53,814 nt of DNA from Deinococcus cellulosilyticus NBRC 106333 = KACC 11606 (GCF_007990775.1 NZ_BJXB01000033.1:1-53814); one strand, 5' to 3'. Numbered from the stretch's first letter, positions 32,073 to 41,189 are shown. Notes: generated by a model from the sequence alone, not told the origin. Program-made: numbers and translations.

Positions 32073-32717
32073 GTGTTTGAAGCAATCATCTTTGATTTTG
32101 ACGGCCTGATTCTTGACACCGAAACCCCCGAATTCGAGGCGTACGAGGCCTTCTACCAGCGCCAGGGCAAGATCCTGCAACTGTCCGAATGGCAGATGGG
32201 TGTGGGCACCTGGGGTGCTTTTGATCCCTGGGCGGCTTTTGAATTCACCGAGGCAGAAAGAGATGGGTTCCATGCGCAGGTGAGGGAAGATGTGCTGCGC
32301 CGCATTGGGGAAGCCCCCCTGCGGGAGGGCGTGAAAGAGCTCTTTGAGGAAGCAAAAGCAGAGGGCATCCGCATCGCCATGGCCACCAGCAGCGACTGGG
32401 AGTGGATTGACGAGTGGACGGGCAAGCACGGCATCCAGCAGTACTTTGAGATTTTTGCCACCCGTTACGAGGTGCACCAGGTCAAACCCGCTCCAGACCT
32501 GTACCTGCTCGCCCTCAGCAAACTGGGCCTCCATGCCGATCAGGCCATTGCAGTGGAGGATTCGCTGAATGGTTCCACGGCAGCCATCACCGCAGGTCTG
32601 CGTTGTGTGGTGGTGCCCAACAAGGTGACCTCCACCCAGAAATTCCGTCCCGAGTGCAAGAGGCTGGATTCTCTGGCTGGAGGCCTGACGGCCTTAAGAG
32701 CGCTTTTTGCCAAATAA
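32073..32717 (+). CDS. HAD superfamily phosphatase (beta-phosphoglucomutase-like)
   Basis: 214 aa. HAD motif I is DFDGLILDT near residues 8-16 (catalytic Asp pair in DFD), motif II MATSS, motif III lysine in QVKPAPDLY and motif IV VEDSLNG. A helical cap follows motif I (subclass I), as in phosphoglycolate phosphatase and beta-phosphoglucomutase relatives. Substrate cannot be assigned. The start is GTG 32073, supported by the adjacent -10 box. Its 3' end overlaps the end of the opposing kinase gene by 24 nt. Confidence 0.9.
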   Translation: MFEAIIFDFDGLILDTETPEFEAYEAFYQRQGKILQLSEWQMGVGTWGAFDPWAAFEFTEAERDGFHAQVREDVLRRIGEAPLREGVKELFEEAKAEGIRIAMATSSDWEWIDEWTGKHGIQQYFEIFATRYEVHQVKPAPDLYLLALSKLGLHADQAIAVEDSLNGSTAAITAGLRCVVVPNKVTSTQKFRPECKRLDSLAGGLTALRALFAK

Positions 32718-33626
32718 ACGCTGAAAAAACCCTTTTTTGTCCTCTTCTGCAGGGGGGGTGGTCTGCGGAGGAGGGCTGTTTCTCAGGCTGCCACTGAAGC
32801 GCTCCTTTTGCATCTGGGCCTGCTCCTGGGGGAGAGCATTGGGGTTTTCCAGTTGCTTGATGTTCTCGTCCAGGGCTGCAATGAAGTGGTTCAGATGGAT
32901 GCGGTCCTTGGGGTTTTTCGCCAGGGCCTTCTCAATCGCCAGTGCTGCCTTGCGGGTCAGACCAGCATGGGTCTGCAGCAGGGATTTGGGGTACTGGGTG
33001 AGGTGCGCCATCATCAGTTCATCGTAGGATTTGCCATTGTAAGGGCGGTGTCCGGTCAGGGTTTCATAGGTGAGGATGCCCAGACTGTACACGTCGCTCT
33101 CAATGCTGCCCGGGTCTCCCCGGTAGATCTCTGGAGCCATGTAGAAAGGACTGCCCGCAGCATACTTGGGGTTCTGGATGCTCACCGCCACCCCAAAATC
33201 TCCCAACACAGCCTTGTCGCCCTGCAGGAAGATGTTGCTGCTCTTGATGTCCTGGTGCACGAAGCCTTTGTCATGCAGGTAATTCAGGGCCAGCCCGATG
33301 TCCCGCATGAATTTCAGACCGCGCAGCAAGTCAGGCTTGCCGGTCTCCTGCAGGTAACGGTCCAGACTGCCGTCTGGATAGTAGTGCATCACGATGTACG
33401 GGTTGTCGATCAGGGCAGATCCTTCCACCACACGGGCAATGTTGCTGTGTTGCAGTTGCAGGTGGGTGCCGATCTCATTGGCGAACCGCTTGAGCTGTTC
33501 AGGGTCATCCAGGGTGCTCTGCAGGGGGGTTTTCAGGGCGACAAATTCACCATTGGGGGCCTGGGCGAGCCGCACCAGTGCCATTCCGGTTTTTGCAAGT
33601 ATGCGTGTGACGATGTAATCCCGCAT
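32694..33626 (-). CDS. Ser/Thr protein kinase with altered motifs
   Basis: 310 aa from ATG 33626 (GAAAGAGG 6 nt upstream; TTG 33641 in frame is less likely). Kinase domain about 1-260 with K32 in VALK, HQDIKSSN at 124-131 (Gln for Arg in HRD), DFG at 143-145 and APE. The glycine loop is degenerate (ILAKTGMALVRLA in place of GxGxxG). The catalytic Asp and metal Asp are kept, so activity is possible and HQD marks a non-RD kinase. A Pro/Gln-rich tail ends in a basic amphipathic segment FFQRLFGKKRS that could touch membrane. No phosphatase or FHA gene adjoins it. Confidence 0.9.
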   Translation of the reverse strand: MRDYIVTRILAKTGMALVRLAQAPNGEFVALKTPLQSTLDDPEQLKRFANEIGTHLQLQHSNIARVVEGSALIDNPYIVMHYYPDGSLDRYLQETGKPDLLRGLKFMRDIGLALNYLHDKGFVHQDIKSSNIFLQGDKAVLGDFGVAVSIQNPKYAAGSPFYMAPEIYRGDPGSIESDVYSLGILTYETLTGHRPYNGKSYDELMMAHLTQYPKSLLQTHAGLTRKAALAIEKALAKNPKDRIHLNHFIAALDENIKQLENPNALPQEQAQMQKERFSGSLRNSPPPQTTPPAEEDKKGFFQRLFGKKRS

Positions 33627-33776
33627 GAAACCCTCTTTCAAAATGCTTTGCCCTGGTCTGCCTGCTGGTCCCTAGAAGTCTAGTTTACCTGTTCACACAG
33701 AATTCTTACATCTCTCAGACTTTGTGCGCTCAGGAAAGCAGGCAGGCTGCTTCCAGTCCGCCTGGGCAAAAGCATA

Positions 33777-34457
33777 CTACAACTCCAGCGTGGCCCCCGG
33801 ACTCATGATCTGCACCTGGAATCCCAGCATTTCCGCTTCTGTCTCAAAGCGGGCCGGGTCGGCATTCACCACCGGGAAGGTGTTGTAGTGCATCGGGACG
33901 GTCAGGCGAGGACGCAGCATGGGCAGACATTTTGCCGCTTCGTCGGCATTCATGGTGAAGTTGTCCCCAATGGGCAAAAAAGCCAGATCGAGTCCCAGGT
34001 CCCCGATCCATTCCATCTCGCGGAAACGGCAGGTGTCTCCGGCGTGGTAGATTTTCTTGCCCTCCAGGGTCAACACCATTCCGGTGGGGAAGCCTCCGTA
34101 GGTGCCATCCGGGAAGCTCGAGGAGTGCCACGCCGGGGTGAGCTGCAGGGTGCCCCAGTCAAAAGGGTGACTGCCCCCGATGTTCATGCCGTGGGTGCTC
34201 CTGGCCCCATGGTGGGCAGCGTAGGAGGTGATCTCCACAATGCCAATCACCTGTGCCCCTTCCCGTGCAAAATCCAGGGTGTTGCCCCAGTGGTCCCCGT
34301 GTGCGTGGGTGACCAGCACATGGGTGATGTTGCGCCCTTTAAGTTCCTCCAGAGAGACCGGGCACAGGGGGTTCCCCTGAACAAAAGGATCGATCAGCAG
34401 TCGAAAATCACCTGTCTCAATGTAAAGGCAGGAGTGCCCCAGGTATTCAATGCGCAT
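33777..34457 (-). CDS. UPF0173 metal-dependent hydrolase (UlaG-like)
   Basis: 226 aa metallo-beta-lactamase fold. The metal site HAHGDH is at 51-56, with a further His in MKYHAGD-like KIYHAGDTC and MHYNTFP near the C-terminus. It matches the UPF0173 family in length and in opening MRIEYLGHSC. Members are cytosolic hydrolases with mostly unknown substrates; UlaG acts on ascorbate 6-phosphate lactone. The start ATG 34457 has a GGAGG-type site (GAGGACAAC). It stands between the GGDEF-EAL and kinase genes, all on the minus strand. Confidence 0.92.
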   Translation of the reverse strand: MRIEYLGHSCLYIETGDFRLLIDPFVQGNPLCPVSLEELKGRNITHVLVTHAHGDHWGNTLDFAREGAQVIGIVEITSYAAHHGARSTHGMNIGGSHPFDWGTLQLTPAWHSSSFPDGTYGGFPTGMVLTLEGKKIYHAGDTCRFREMEWIGDLGLDLAFLPIGDNFTMNADEAAKCLPMLRPRLTVPMHYNTFPVVNADPARFETEAEMLGFQVQIMSPGATLEL

Positions 34458-34576
34458 GTTGTCCTCCTGGCTTTATTTTACAGCCACCAGAGTGGGCCAG
34501 ATTGTCACATCGGGGGTGGACTTCCAGTGGGGCAGGTTCCTTCTGTGCTGGCCAGGTGAGAGCAAAGCTTCAGGTT

Positions 34577-34612
34577 TGATGTGACTGTCTACTGTGAACT
34601 GTAAACTTTAAC
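34577..34612 (-). repeat. heptad repeat array (GTTTACA family)
   Basis: Read on the minus strand: GTTTACA, GTTCACA, GTAGACA, GTCACAT. It encodes the final residues (VYSSQ) and the TAG stop of the GGDEF-EAL gene. The same family occurs at 41285, 41384 and 53520. Confidence 0.75.
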
Positions 34613-37363
34613 CTGTTTCTGGATGAATTCCCGGTACTGGGCTTCTGGCATGGGCCGGGCGTAATAATACCCCTGGGCAAAATCACAGTGCTGTCTGCGC
34701 AGGACCTCTTCCTGTTCCAGCGTTTCCACACCCTCTGCCACCACTTCCAGCCCGAGTTTGTGGGCCATGGCGATGATGGCATCCGTTACGGCCTCATCTT
34801 TGCTGTTCTGGACAATGCCCTGCACGAAACTGCGGTCAATTTTCAGGTAGTCCAGCTCGAAAGCACTCAGGTAACTCAGGGAAGAGTAACCTGTTCCGAA
34901 GTCATCGAGGGCAATGCGGATTCCAGCTTCTCGCAGGGTTCTCAGCTGGCTCAGCACTTCCGTCTGCCGTTGCAGCAAGAGGCTCTCGGTGATCTCCATG
35001 ACCAGCTGATCGCTGCTCGCCCCAGAATCCCTGAGGGCCTGCAGCCACTTGCGGGCCACATCGTCATGGGTGAACTGCTTTGCGGAGGTGTTGATGGCAA
35101 TCACCGGACAGGGGAGACCCTCGGCCTGCCATTTCTGCTGGTCCTGCAAAACCCGTTTCAGGCACCAGTCGCCCAGAGCGTGAATCAGACCGACCTCCTC
35201 TGCAAGGGGAATGAACACCGCCGGACTGATCATGCCTTTCTGGGGGTGCTTCCAGCGCAACAAAGCCTCGGCTTTCAGTTCGTCGGGACGCCCGTAACCC
35301 AGGATGGGCTGGTAGTACACCTCGAATTCCTGTCGTTTGAGGGCCAGCGTGAAATCAGAGATCACCGTGCGGCGTTCACGGGTGGCCTGCAGCATGGAGG
35401 GGGTGAAAAACCGCCAGCAGTTCTTGCCTTCTCCTTTCGCCACCGACATGGCCTGATCTGCGCTGGTCAGCAGCGTTTCTGCATCATTTACATCTGACGG
35501 AAAGAGGCTGATGCCCAGACTGGCCGAGGCCAGGAAGGCTTTCTGTTTGATCTGGTAGGGATGGGACAGGATCTTGAGGATGCGCTCCGAGATGTTTCCG
35601 GCCTGGCTGCCTTCGTCCAGATTGCTGAGCATGATGGTGAATTCGTCTCCACCCACCCGGGCCACCAGATCGCTTTCCCGCACGCAGAGTTTCAGGCGGG
35701 TGGCCACCTCCTTGAGCAGGATGTCTCCGGCCTCATGCCCCATGCTGTCATTGACGTCCTTGAAGCGGTCCAGGTTGATGAAAAGCACCGCACAGATGCG
35801 CCCGGAAGCCTGATGTTCCTCCAGGCGCTTGCCAAGCAGGTCCATGAAGAGTTTGCGGTTGGGAAGGCCAGTCAGGGAATCATGGCTGGTCTGGTACTGG
35901 ATCAGTTCCTCGGCCTGCTTGTGGGCAGTGATGTCCCAGTCCACACCCAGAAAACGCAGGGGTTTCCCTTCAGCATCGCGCACCACAGAAGCACTGGAAC
36001 GCACCACCCGCTGGGTTCCATCTGGCCGGACGATGCGGTACTCGGTCTCGAAAGGCTTCACGTCGTTCAGGGCCCAGTCCACCTCCTGCAGCACCCTTGC
36101 TGCGTCTTCGGGGTGCAGGCGGCGGTCCCAGGCGGTCAGGCTGTTTTCCTCGAATTGTTCCTGGGTCAGGCCGTAGATGTCCAGCATGTGCTGGTCCCAC
36201 AGCATGCGGTTCTGTTCGATGTTCCACTCCCACACCCCGATTCCCACGGTGCGGGTGGCGAGTTGAATCCGTTCGGTGAGGCGTTCAAGTTCCTGCTCGG
36301 TGTTCTTCAGCTGGGTGATGTCGGTGAGGGTCCCAACCAGACGCACTCCCTCTCCGTAGGCGTTGCGGGCGATCACCTTGCCCCGGGCCAGCATCCAGAT
36401 CGGGTCCCCGTTCCGGTGCTGCACCCGCACCTCCACCTGATAACTGGGGGCGTCCTGATGCACACAGGCCTGCAGGGCCTCCAGCATCCTGGGCTGGTCT
36501 TCTGCAATCAGGCGACCCAGCCACTGCTGCAACGGCTGGGTGCAGTCTTCCAGGTCCTCGCCAATCAGGCCAAACCACGTTCTGGACAGGTACACCTGAT
36601 CGCGGGCCACATCCCAGTCCCACACCCCATCTCCGATGCTTTCCAGCGCGTAACGCCAGCGTTCCTCCTGCAGCCTGAGCTGCTCGGTCAGTTCTTCTTT
36701 GAGGCCTGGTGTTTCTGCCTGCAGGATGTAACCAAGGCGTTCTCCATCTGTCCCCCTTGCCTCACGAATGGAGACCAGGGCCTGCTGTTCATTGAGGGAA
36801 ACCTGCTGCTCCAGCACCTCGGGGGAAGCGAGGTCATGCACCTGTGGAAACGCTTTGTGGATCAGGTCCTGAATGGAGGGGCTGGAGTCACTGCCTGCCG
36901 CTGCCCCGATCAGGTCCAGAAAAGCCTGATTGGCGTACTGCACCGTCAGGTCCGGGGTGAGGTACACCAGACCCACCTTGTCCTGCAGGACGTCTGTGGT
37001 CTGTTCTGGTTCTTCACTGGGCCTGTGCCCTGAACGGTCTTCCTGACGTTCCTGCTGGGAGGCCTTGACCCTGAGGACCATCCAGCCCGTCTCAAACAGG
37101 GGAATCAGAATCAGATGTTTCCCCCGCACACTGGCAGATTGCACCCGTTGCAGCTCTGCGTACAGCTCACGGTACTCTGCAGCAAGTTCGGGCAGCAGCA
37201 CCTGATCGACCGTCTGCTGCTGCCAGTCCGGGGTCTGCAGGCACTGGTGGGCATCCCCCTGGACCTGCTGGCACGCCTGGGCCGGATTCAGCAGAATGCC
37301 GTGGCTCAGCACGGCCTGAATCAGCCCTTCATGGGTGAACCGGATGTGTTCGTTGTGGGTCAT
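34589..37363 (-). CDS. PAS-GGDEF-EAL cyclic-di-GMP protein
   Basis: 924 aa, no membrane segment. An N-terminal region of unknown type (1-110) is followed by about three PAS domains (near 115-200, 245-360, 370-485), a GGDEF diguanylate cyclase domain with intact RVGGDEF near 569-575, and an EAL phosphodiesterase domain beginning KAEALLRW near 693, with DDFGTGYSSLSYL and DYLKIDRSF kept. Both catalytic signatures look intact, so either or both activities are possible, controlled by PAS ligands. It likely tunes c-di-GMP. The end of the gene lies in a heptad repeat. Confidence 0.95.
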   Translation of the reverse strand: MTHNEHIRFTHEGLIQAVLSHGILLNPAQACQQVQGDAHQCLQTPDWQQQTVDQVLLPELAAEYRELYAELQRVQSASVRGKHLILIPLFETGWMVLRVKASQQERQEDRSGHRPSEEPEQTTDVLQDKVGLVYLTPDLTVQYANQAFLDLIGAAAGSDSSPSIQDLIHKAFPQVHDLASPEVLEQQVSLNEQQALVSIREARGTDGERLGYILQAETPGLKEELTEQLRLQEERWRYALESIGDGVWDWDVARDQVYLSRTWFGLIGEDLEDCTQPLQQWLGRLIAEDQPRMLEALQACVHQDAPSYQVEVRVQHRNGDPIWMLARGKVIARNAYGEGVRLVGTLTDITQLKNTEQELERLTERIQLATRTVGIGVWEWNIEQNRMLWDQHMLDIYGLTQEQFEENSLTAWDRRLHPEDAARVLQEVDWALNDVKPFETEYRIVRPDGTQRVVRSSASVVRDAEGKPLRFLGVDWDITAHKQAEELIQYQTSHDSLTGLPNRKLFMDLLGKRLEEHQASGRICAVLFINLDRFKDVNDSMGHEAGDILLKEVATRLKLCVRESDLVARVGGDEFTIMLSNLDEGSQAGNISERILKILSHPYQIKQKAFLASASLGISLFPSDVNDAETLLTSADQAMSVAKGEGKNCWRFFTPSMLQATRERRTVISDFTLALKRQEFEVYYQPILGYGRPDELKAEALLRWKHPQKGMISPAVFIPLAEEVGLIHALGDWCLKRVLQDQQKWQAEGLPCPVIAINTSAKQFTHDDVARKWLQALRDSGASSDQLVMEITESLLLQRQTEVLSQLRTLREAGIRIALDDFGTGYSSLSYLSAFELDYLKIDRSFVQGIVQNSKDEAVTDAIIAMAHKLGLEVVAEGVETLEQEEVLRRQHCDFAQGYYYARPMPEAQYREFIQKQVKVYSSQ

Positions 37364-37476
37364 GCATCTCCCCGCTTGCCTGGATAGGTGTTCTCAGTGA
37401 TACCATCCGGGGTCTCACAGAAACCTCAAATTCAGGAGGAGCCCGTGACAGATCGCTTCTGGGACGAGGTTGCTTG

Positions 37477-37508
37477 TGGGGCTGTCAGCCATCAGCGATC
37501 AGCAAAAG
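37477..37508. repeat. heptad repeat (TCAGCCA family)
   Basis: GGGGCTG, TCAGCCA, TCAGCGA, TCAGCAA, AAG. It shares TCAGCCATCAGC and TCAGCAAAAGAT with the array at 41244. It lies in the gap between the GGDEF-EAL gene and the DUF3809-like gene. Confidence 0.65.
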
Positions 37509-37550
37509 ATCCGTTTCTCTGTCTCACAGAGCCCCAAAAAGACAGACAGC

Positions 37551-37577
37551 AAAACAGAAGCCTTTGAGGGGCTTCTG
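37551..37577 (-). terminator. terminator of the DUF3809-like gene
   Basis: On the minus strand CAGAAGCC-loop-GGCTTCTG followed by TTTTGCTG: stem 37555-37562 / 37570-37577, T tract 37551-37554. It lies 27 nt after the gene's stop. Confidence 0.75.
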
Positions 37578-37603
37578 CCGGGTTCATTTGGGTTTTTGTT
37601 GCT

Positions 37604-38068
37604 TCAGGCGTTGGCGGCGTCTTTGAGGGCTCTGGGGAACTCTTTGGACACCTTGTCCAGCGTCTGCTTGGCGGTGGCCTCCACCATCTTCAGGAAGGCG
37701 TTGCCACCCCACTTCTGGGCTTCTGGAATCTCGAAGTGCACGGTGACATGCAGTTCGTATTTCATCTCGGAGCCTTCGAGGTGGGCCTTGCCACTGACCT
37801 CTGCCCAGGCGGGTTTATCGAGGGAGGTGGATTCCAGAGTGGCCCCATCTGCAGTGGGATGGATGATGCTCTGGAAGGGAATCAGTTGTTCTCCAAGCAT
37901 CGGGACATTGACGGCGAACTTGGCCCGGACCTTCCCATCCACAATGTGCAGGTCCCGGATGAACTTGACTTTGGCAAGGCTCTGGTGCGGGTCCTGAATG
38001 AAGTTCAGGGCGTCCTGGGGGCTGCCTGGGTGAGAGATGCTGCAGGTGAGTGAGGTCTGTACTTGCAT
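37604..38068 (-). CDS. DUF3809-like protein (SRPBCC-type fold candidate)
   Basis: 154 aa, soluble, alternating beta pattern with a long C-terminal helix (ATAKQTLDKVSKEFPRALKDAANA). It looks like the DUF3809 family known mainly from Deinococcus, with a START/SRPBCC-like layout that often binds lipids or hydrophobic ligands; this is family memory plus pattern, not a computed match. The start ATG 38068 has AAGGAG about 9 nt upstream. A TATACT box lies farther upstream. The 76-aa gene precedes it on the same strand, 58 nt away. Confidence 0.7.
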   Translation of the reverse strand: MQVQTSLTCSISHPGSPQDALNFIQDPHQSLAKVKFIRDLHIVDGKVRAKFAVNVPMLGEQLIPFQSIIHPTADGATLESTSLDKPAWAEVSGKAHLEGSEMKYELHVTVHFEIPEAQKWGGNAFLKMVEATAKQTLDKVSKEFPRALKDAANA

Positions 38069-38126
38069 GTTCTGAAAACTCCTTGCCTGAGGTTCACCCA
38101 GTATAGCTTAAACCGGGTACAAAATT

Positions 38127-38357
38127 TTACTCAATCCATTCCACCCGGTATTCACCGGTCTTCAGGGCTTCTGCGACATCGGCGTCGGTGGCCGCACGCA
38201 ATTTGCTCTTGCGGGCAAAACGCGGTGCAGAAGAAGCGAAGCCCACCCGCACAATCATCTCATCGGTCTCTTCATCCCGGCCAATCTTCCACACCAGCTG
38301 ACCGGCCAGCTGGTCCAGAGAGCGGTGCAATTCGGGAGTGATTTCCTCGTGCCCCAT
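38127..38357 (-). CDS. conserved-looking small protein, 76 aa
   Basis: Acidic N-terminus (MGHEEITPELHRSLDQLAG) and a short beta-rich middle (VWKIGRDEETDEMIVRVGF), ending EYRVEWIE. No family recognised. A good ribosome site (CTGGAGG) precedes the ATG 38357. It sits between the methyltransferase and DUF3809-like genes, all on the minus strand, with modest gaps. Probably a real gene; function unknown. Confidence 0.7.
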   Translation of the reverse strand: MGHEEITPELHRSLDQLAGQLVWKIGRDEETDEMIVRVGFASSAPRFARKSKLRAATDADVAEALKTGEYRVEWIE

Positions 38358-38463
38358 CCTGTCCTCCAGTGTATTCAGGGTACCATCTGCACTCTCAGTG
38401 AAAGCTTACGTTTCTTCATGACAGACGGTCTCTGGGTCTTGAGCTTCTCTTTATTCTGGTCTC

Positions 38464-39618
38464 TCAATCCATCGCCTGAAGCAACGCAAACTTCAGGTAA
38501 CGGGTCTCGGGCACCCCGAGCATTTCCGGATGGTCCGGGGCCTGGGTGCGGCGGTCCAGAATGCGGAACCTGCGTCCGGCATCCCGGGCAGCATCTCCCA
38601 GCATCTCGTAGAAATCGCTGTCTGAAACGTGGAAAGAGCAGCTGGAACTTGCCAGCACCCCACCAGGATTCAGCAGCTTCATGCACCTCAGGTTCAGTTC
38701 CTTGTAGGCCCCATAGGCAGCCTCCAGGTCCTTGCGGCGTTTGGCAAAGGCCGGAGGGTCCAGGCTGATGGTGTCAAACCTGATGCCAGAGCGCTCAAGT
38801 TCCCGCAGGCGGTCAAAGGCATTGGCCACCGTGAAAGTCACATGGTGAAAGCCATTCAGCTGCATGTTCTCCTCGGCCCGTTTCAGGGCCTCCTCGGAGA
38901 CATCAATGCACTCCAGCGCATCACACTTTCCGGCCAGATGCAGGGCAAAAGAACCGTGGTAGCTGAACACATCCAGCCCGTTCCCCCGGGCATGTTGCCC
39001 GAGCAGGGTGCGGTTTTCCCGCTGGTCCAGAAACGCCCCGGTTTTCTGACCGGTGTAGGGATTCACCAGATAACGCACGTCTGCTTCACGGCATTCGATG
39101 GTCTCGGGCACCTCGCCATACAGCACCACATTCTCGGTGCTCAGGCCCTCCAGTTCCCGGTTCTTGTTCTCAAAACGCCCCAGGATGCCTCTGGGCTGCA
39201 CACGGTCAATCAGCACCTGCAGCAGGTCATCCAGATAGATTTCCAGTGCAGCAGAGCCGTTCTGCACCACCAGGTAATCCTGATATTTGTCCACCACCAG
39301 GGCAGGCAATTCATCTGCCTCGGCGTGAATCAGACGGTAACTGTCCGCGTCTGGCTGAAGGCTCTCCCGGTAATCCAGCGCCGCATGCACCCGCTCAATC
39401 AGGGTGTCCACACTGGCTTCCTTCCAGTAGGTCAGCACCCGCACACTGATCTCACTCTGGGCGTTCACCAGGGCGTAACCCAGCACCCGACCCCTGTCAT
39501 CCTCCACCGGATGGATGCCCACTTCACGGGGCAGGCTCAGGGTGTCCGACCTGTACACCCAGGGGTGACGGGTTTTGAAGCGTTCCAGACCTCTTTTGCT
39601 CAGCACAGCACTTGACAT
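38464..39618 (-). CDS. class I rRNA methyltransferase, RlmI/RlmK-like
   Basis: 384 aa from ATG 39618 (GAGGAG 6 nt upstream). An N-terminal PUA-like domain (about 1-75, beginning LSKRGLERFKTRHPWVY) precedes a central domain and a SAM-binding domain with motif I LDVFSYHGSFALHLA and motif IV SLDPPAFAKRRK. This is the architecture of RlmI, which makes m5C1962 in 23S rRNA using SAM. The catalytic Cys of RlmI-type enzymes is plausibly in ASSSCSFHV. The specific nucleotide target is inferred. A 62-aa membrane protein lies upstream on the same strand. Confidence 0.9.
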   Translation of the reverse strand: MSSAVLSKRGLERFKTRHPWVYRSDTLSLPREVGIHPVEDDRGRVLGYALVNAQSEISVRVLTYWKEASVDTLIERVHAALDYRESLQPDADSYRLIHAEADELPALVVDKYQDYLVVQNGSAALEIYLDDLLQVLIDRVQPRGILGRFENKNRELEGLSTENVVLYGEVPETIECREADVRYLVNPYTGQKTGAFLDQRENRTLLGQHARGNGLDVFSYHGSFALHLAGKCDALECIDVSEEALKRAEENMQLNGFHHVTFTVANAFDRLRELERSGIRFDTISLDPPAFAKRRKDLEAAYGAYKELNLRCMKLLNPGGVLASSSCSFHVSDSDFYEMLGDAARDAGRRFRILDRRTQAPDHPEMLGVPETRYLKFALLQAMD

Positions 39619-39715
39619 GAAAACTCCTCTGTTTGCAGGCACCTGATGCACTCAGGCCGAATAAAAAAGCAGCTCAGGCGAATCCTGAACTGCACCTCAA
39701 AGGCAATTTTAGCAT

Positions 39716-39904
39716 TTACAACTTGAACTTGACCTCTTCGTCTTCCTTGACGCTGATGCCCTGATCGGGTTCCACTCCCGCATTGCGGGCCAGCCCTCCA
39801 TAGAAGGCAGAGTTTTCAGAGTATTCCGTTCTGGGGCGAATACGGAAGGACAGCCAGATCAGAAATGCAGGCAGCACAACGAACATCAGAATTCCAACCC
39901 ACAT
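39716..39904 (-). CDS. 62-aa single-pass membrane protein
   Basis: Starts at ATG 39904 with GGAGG 6 nt upstream. One membrane helix (MWVGILMFVVLPAFLIWLSF) is followed by a basic RIRPRTE stop-transfer segment and an acidic cytoplasmic tail ending EDEEVKFKL. No family recognised. It resembles small envelope proteins kept within Deinococcus gene strings, but this is not verified. It lies between nrdR and the methyltransferase gene. Confidence 0.75.
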   Translation of the reverse strand: MWVGILMFVVLPAFLIWLSFRIRPRTEYSENSAFYGGLARNAGVEPDQGISVKEDEEVKFKL

Positions 39905-40002
39905 GGGAGACCTCCAGATCAGCAGATGCCTCACCGTAACACAACAAGCCTCACAGATCTCTTCCCTGTGGGGCTGAATCGTCCATTGTGCTTACACCAG
40001 CC

Positions 40003-40443
40003 CTACTGGTCCTTGAGGCCCTTGATCTCCTCAATGAACCTTTCCAGAGAATCAAACTCCCGGTACACCGAGGCAAAACGGATGTAGGCCACCTCATCCA
40101 ATGGTTTCAGGAACAGCATCGCCCTGCGGCCAATCTCCTCCGAGGTGATTTCGTGGGTGGGGTTCTCATCCTCGAAGCTGTAAGCAAACTTGCGCAGCAG
40201 TTCATGGTTGATGGGACGCTTCTCGGTGGCGAGCATCAGGCCCCGCAGCAACTTGTCCGGATTGAAAGGCTCTCTGTGGAGGTCCCTTTTCACCACCATC
40301 AGGGGCTCAAGCTGTGCCCGCTCATAGGTGGTGAAACGCCGTCCACAGCGCTCACACTCCCGGCGTCTCCTGATTGAAGCCCCCTCATCGCTGGGTCGGG
40401 AATTGATCACCCGGGTGTCTGCAGAAGAGCAGTAAGGGCACTT
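40003..40443 (-). CDS. nrdR: transcriptional repressor NrdR
   Basis: 146 aa. Zinc ribbon CPYCSSADTRV...CERCGRRF at the N-terminus, then an ATP-cone domain (VVKRDLHREPFNPDKLLRGLMLA and following). NrdR represses ribonucleotide reductase genes when the ATP-cone is loaded with dATP/ATP. The start is GTG 40443, overlapping the stop of the SDR gene (GTGA), with GAGGAG upstream inside that gene's end. No ribonucleotide reductase gene or NrdR box was seen in the window. Confidence 0.96.
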   Translation of the reverse strand, partial: KCPYCSSADTRVINSRPSDEGASIRRRRECERCGRRFTTYERAQLEPLMVVKRDLHREPFNPDKLLRGLMLATEKRPINHELLRKFAYSFEDENPTHEITSEEIGRRAMLFLKPLDEVAYIRFASVYREFDSLERFIEEIKGLKDQ

Positions 40444-41189
40444 CACGCATTCTCCTCTTCCCACTCGGCTTCAGCCTCTGCGGCTTCGAGGGCTTCGAGG
40501 GCTTCGGGTTTGGGCACCGGAGGGAGGGGCACATTGATGATGTTCCCGACGATGTGCTCCATTCTGGGGTCTGCAAAGTGACACACCGCCGTGCTGAGCC
40601 CCACATCCCACTCATCGCTGTGTGCGGCGCGGCTCGGGATCAGCAGGTTCACCCGCAGGTTCTCCTGAACAGAATGCTGGGTCAGGTGGATCAGGGCACC
40701 CCGGAAGGCATGCATGTGCAGCAGTTGAGCGTCCAGGGGAGGGGCCACAATGGTCACCCAGGTGTGCTGGTGGTTGCGCTTGATGTGCTGCAAAATGGTC
40801 AGGCTGGAGCGCACATTGTAATTGGCGATTTCCACCCACTCGGCTTCGGGAAGGTAATCAAAATGAGAATAGCTCACCCGGTCTGCCACATGAACAATCC
40901 CGTGCACCTCGCCAAAAATCTCGGTGACCTTCTCCAGGGCGGCCCGCCAGTCCGACATGCTGGTGGGGCTTGCCTTGATCGGAATGGCTTCCCCTCCCTG
41001 TTCTTCAATTTCAGAGGCCAGCACACTGATGGCCTCGGGGTTCTCGCTGAGCAGAATCACTGTGGCGTCCATCTCTGCAAGCAGGATGGCAATGGAGCGA
41101 CCAAATCCCTGGTCGGCGTTGGTCACAGCGACAATGCGACCATCCAGAGCACAGAAATCAGACGACTGGGCGTGAGGATGAGACATCAT
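40443..41189 (-). CDS. SDR-fold protein lacking catalytic residues
   Basis: 248 aa from ATG 41189; TACACT (41196-41201) lies 6 nt upstream, implying a leaderless mRNA. The Rossmann N-terminus is clear (GRIVAVTNADQGFGRSIAILLAE) with a changed glycine motif. At the place of YxxxK the sequence reads MHAFRGALIHLT, so Tyr and Lys are replaced (Met and Arg in my alignment). It therefore probably binds a nucleotide or acts non-enzymatically. The C-terminus is very acidic (EALEALEAAEAEAEWEEE). It is coupled to nrdR by overlap, suggesting a regulatory or structural role, though that is inference. Confidence 0.85.
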   Translation of the reverse strand: MMSHPHAQSSDFCALDGRIVAVTNADQGFGRSIAILLAEMDATVILLSENPEAISVLASEIEEQGGEAIPIKASPTSMSDWRAALEKVTEIFGEVHGIVHVADRVSYSHFDYLPEAEWVEIANYNVRSSLTILQHIKRNHQHTWVTIVAPPLDAQLLHMHAFRGALIHLTQHSVQENLRVNLLIPSRAAHSDEWDVGLSTAVCHFADPRMEHIVGNIINVPLPPVPKPEALEALEAAEAEAEWEEENA

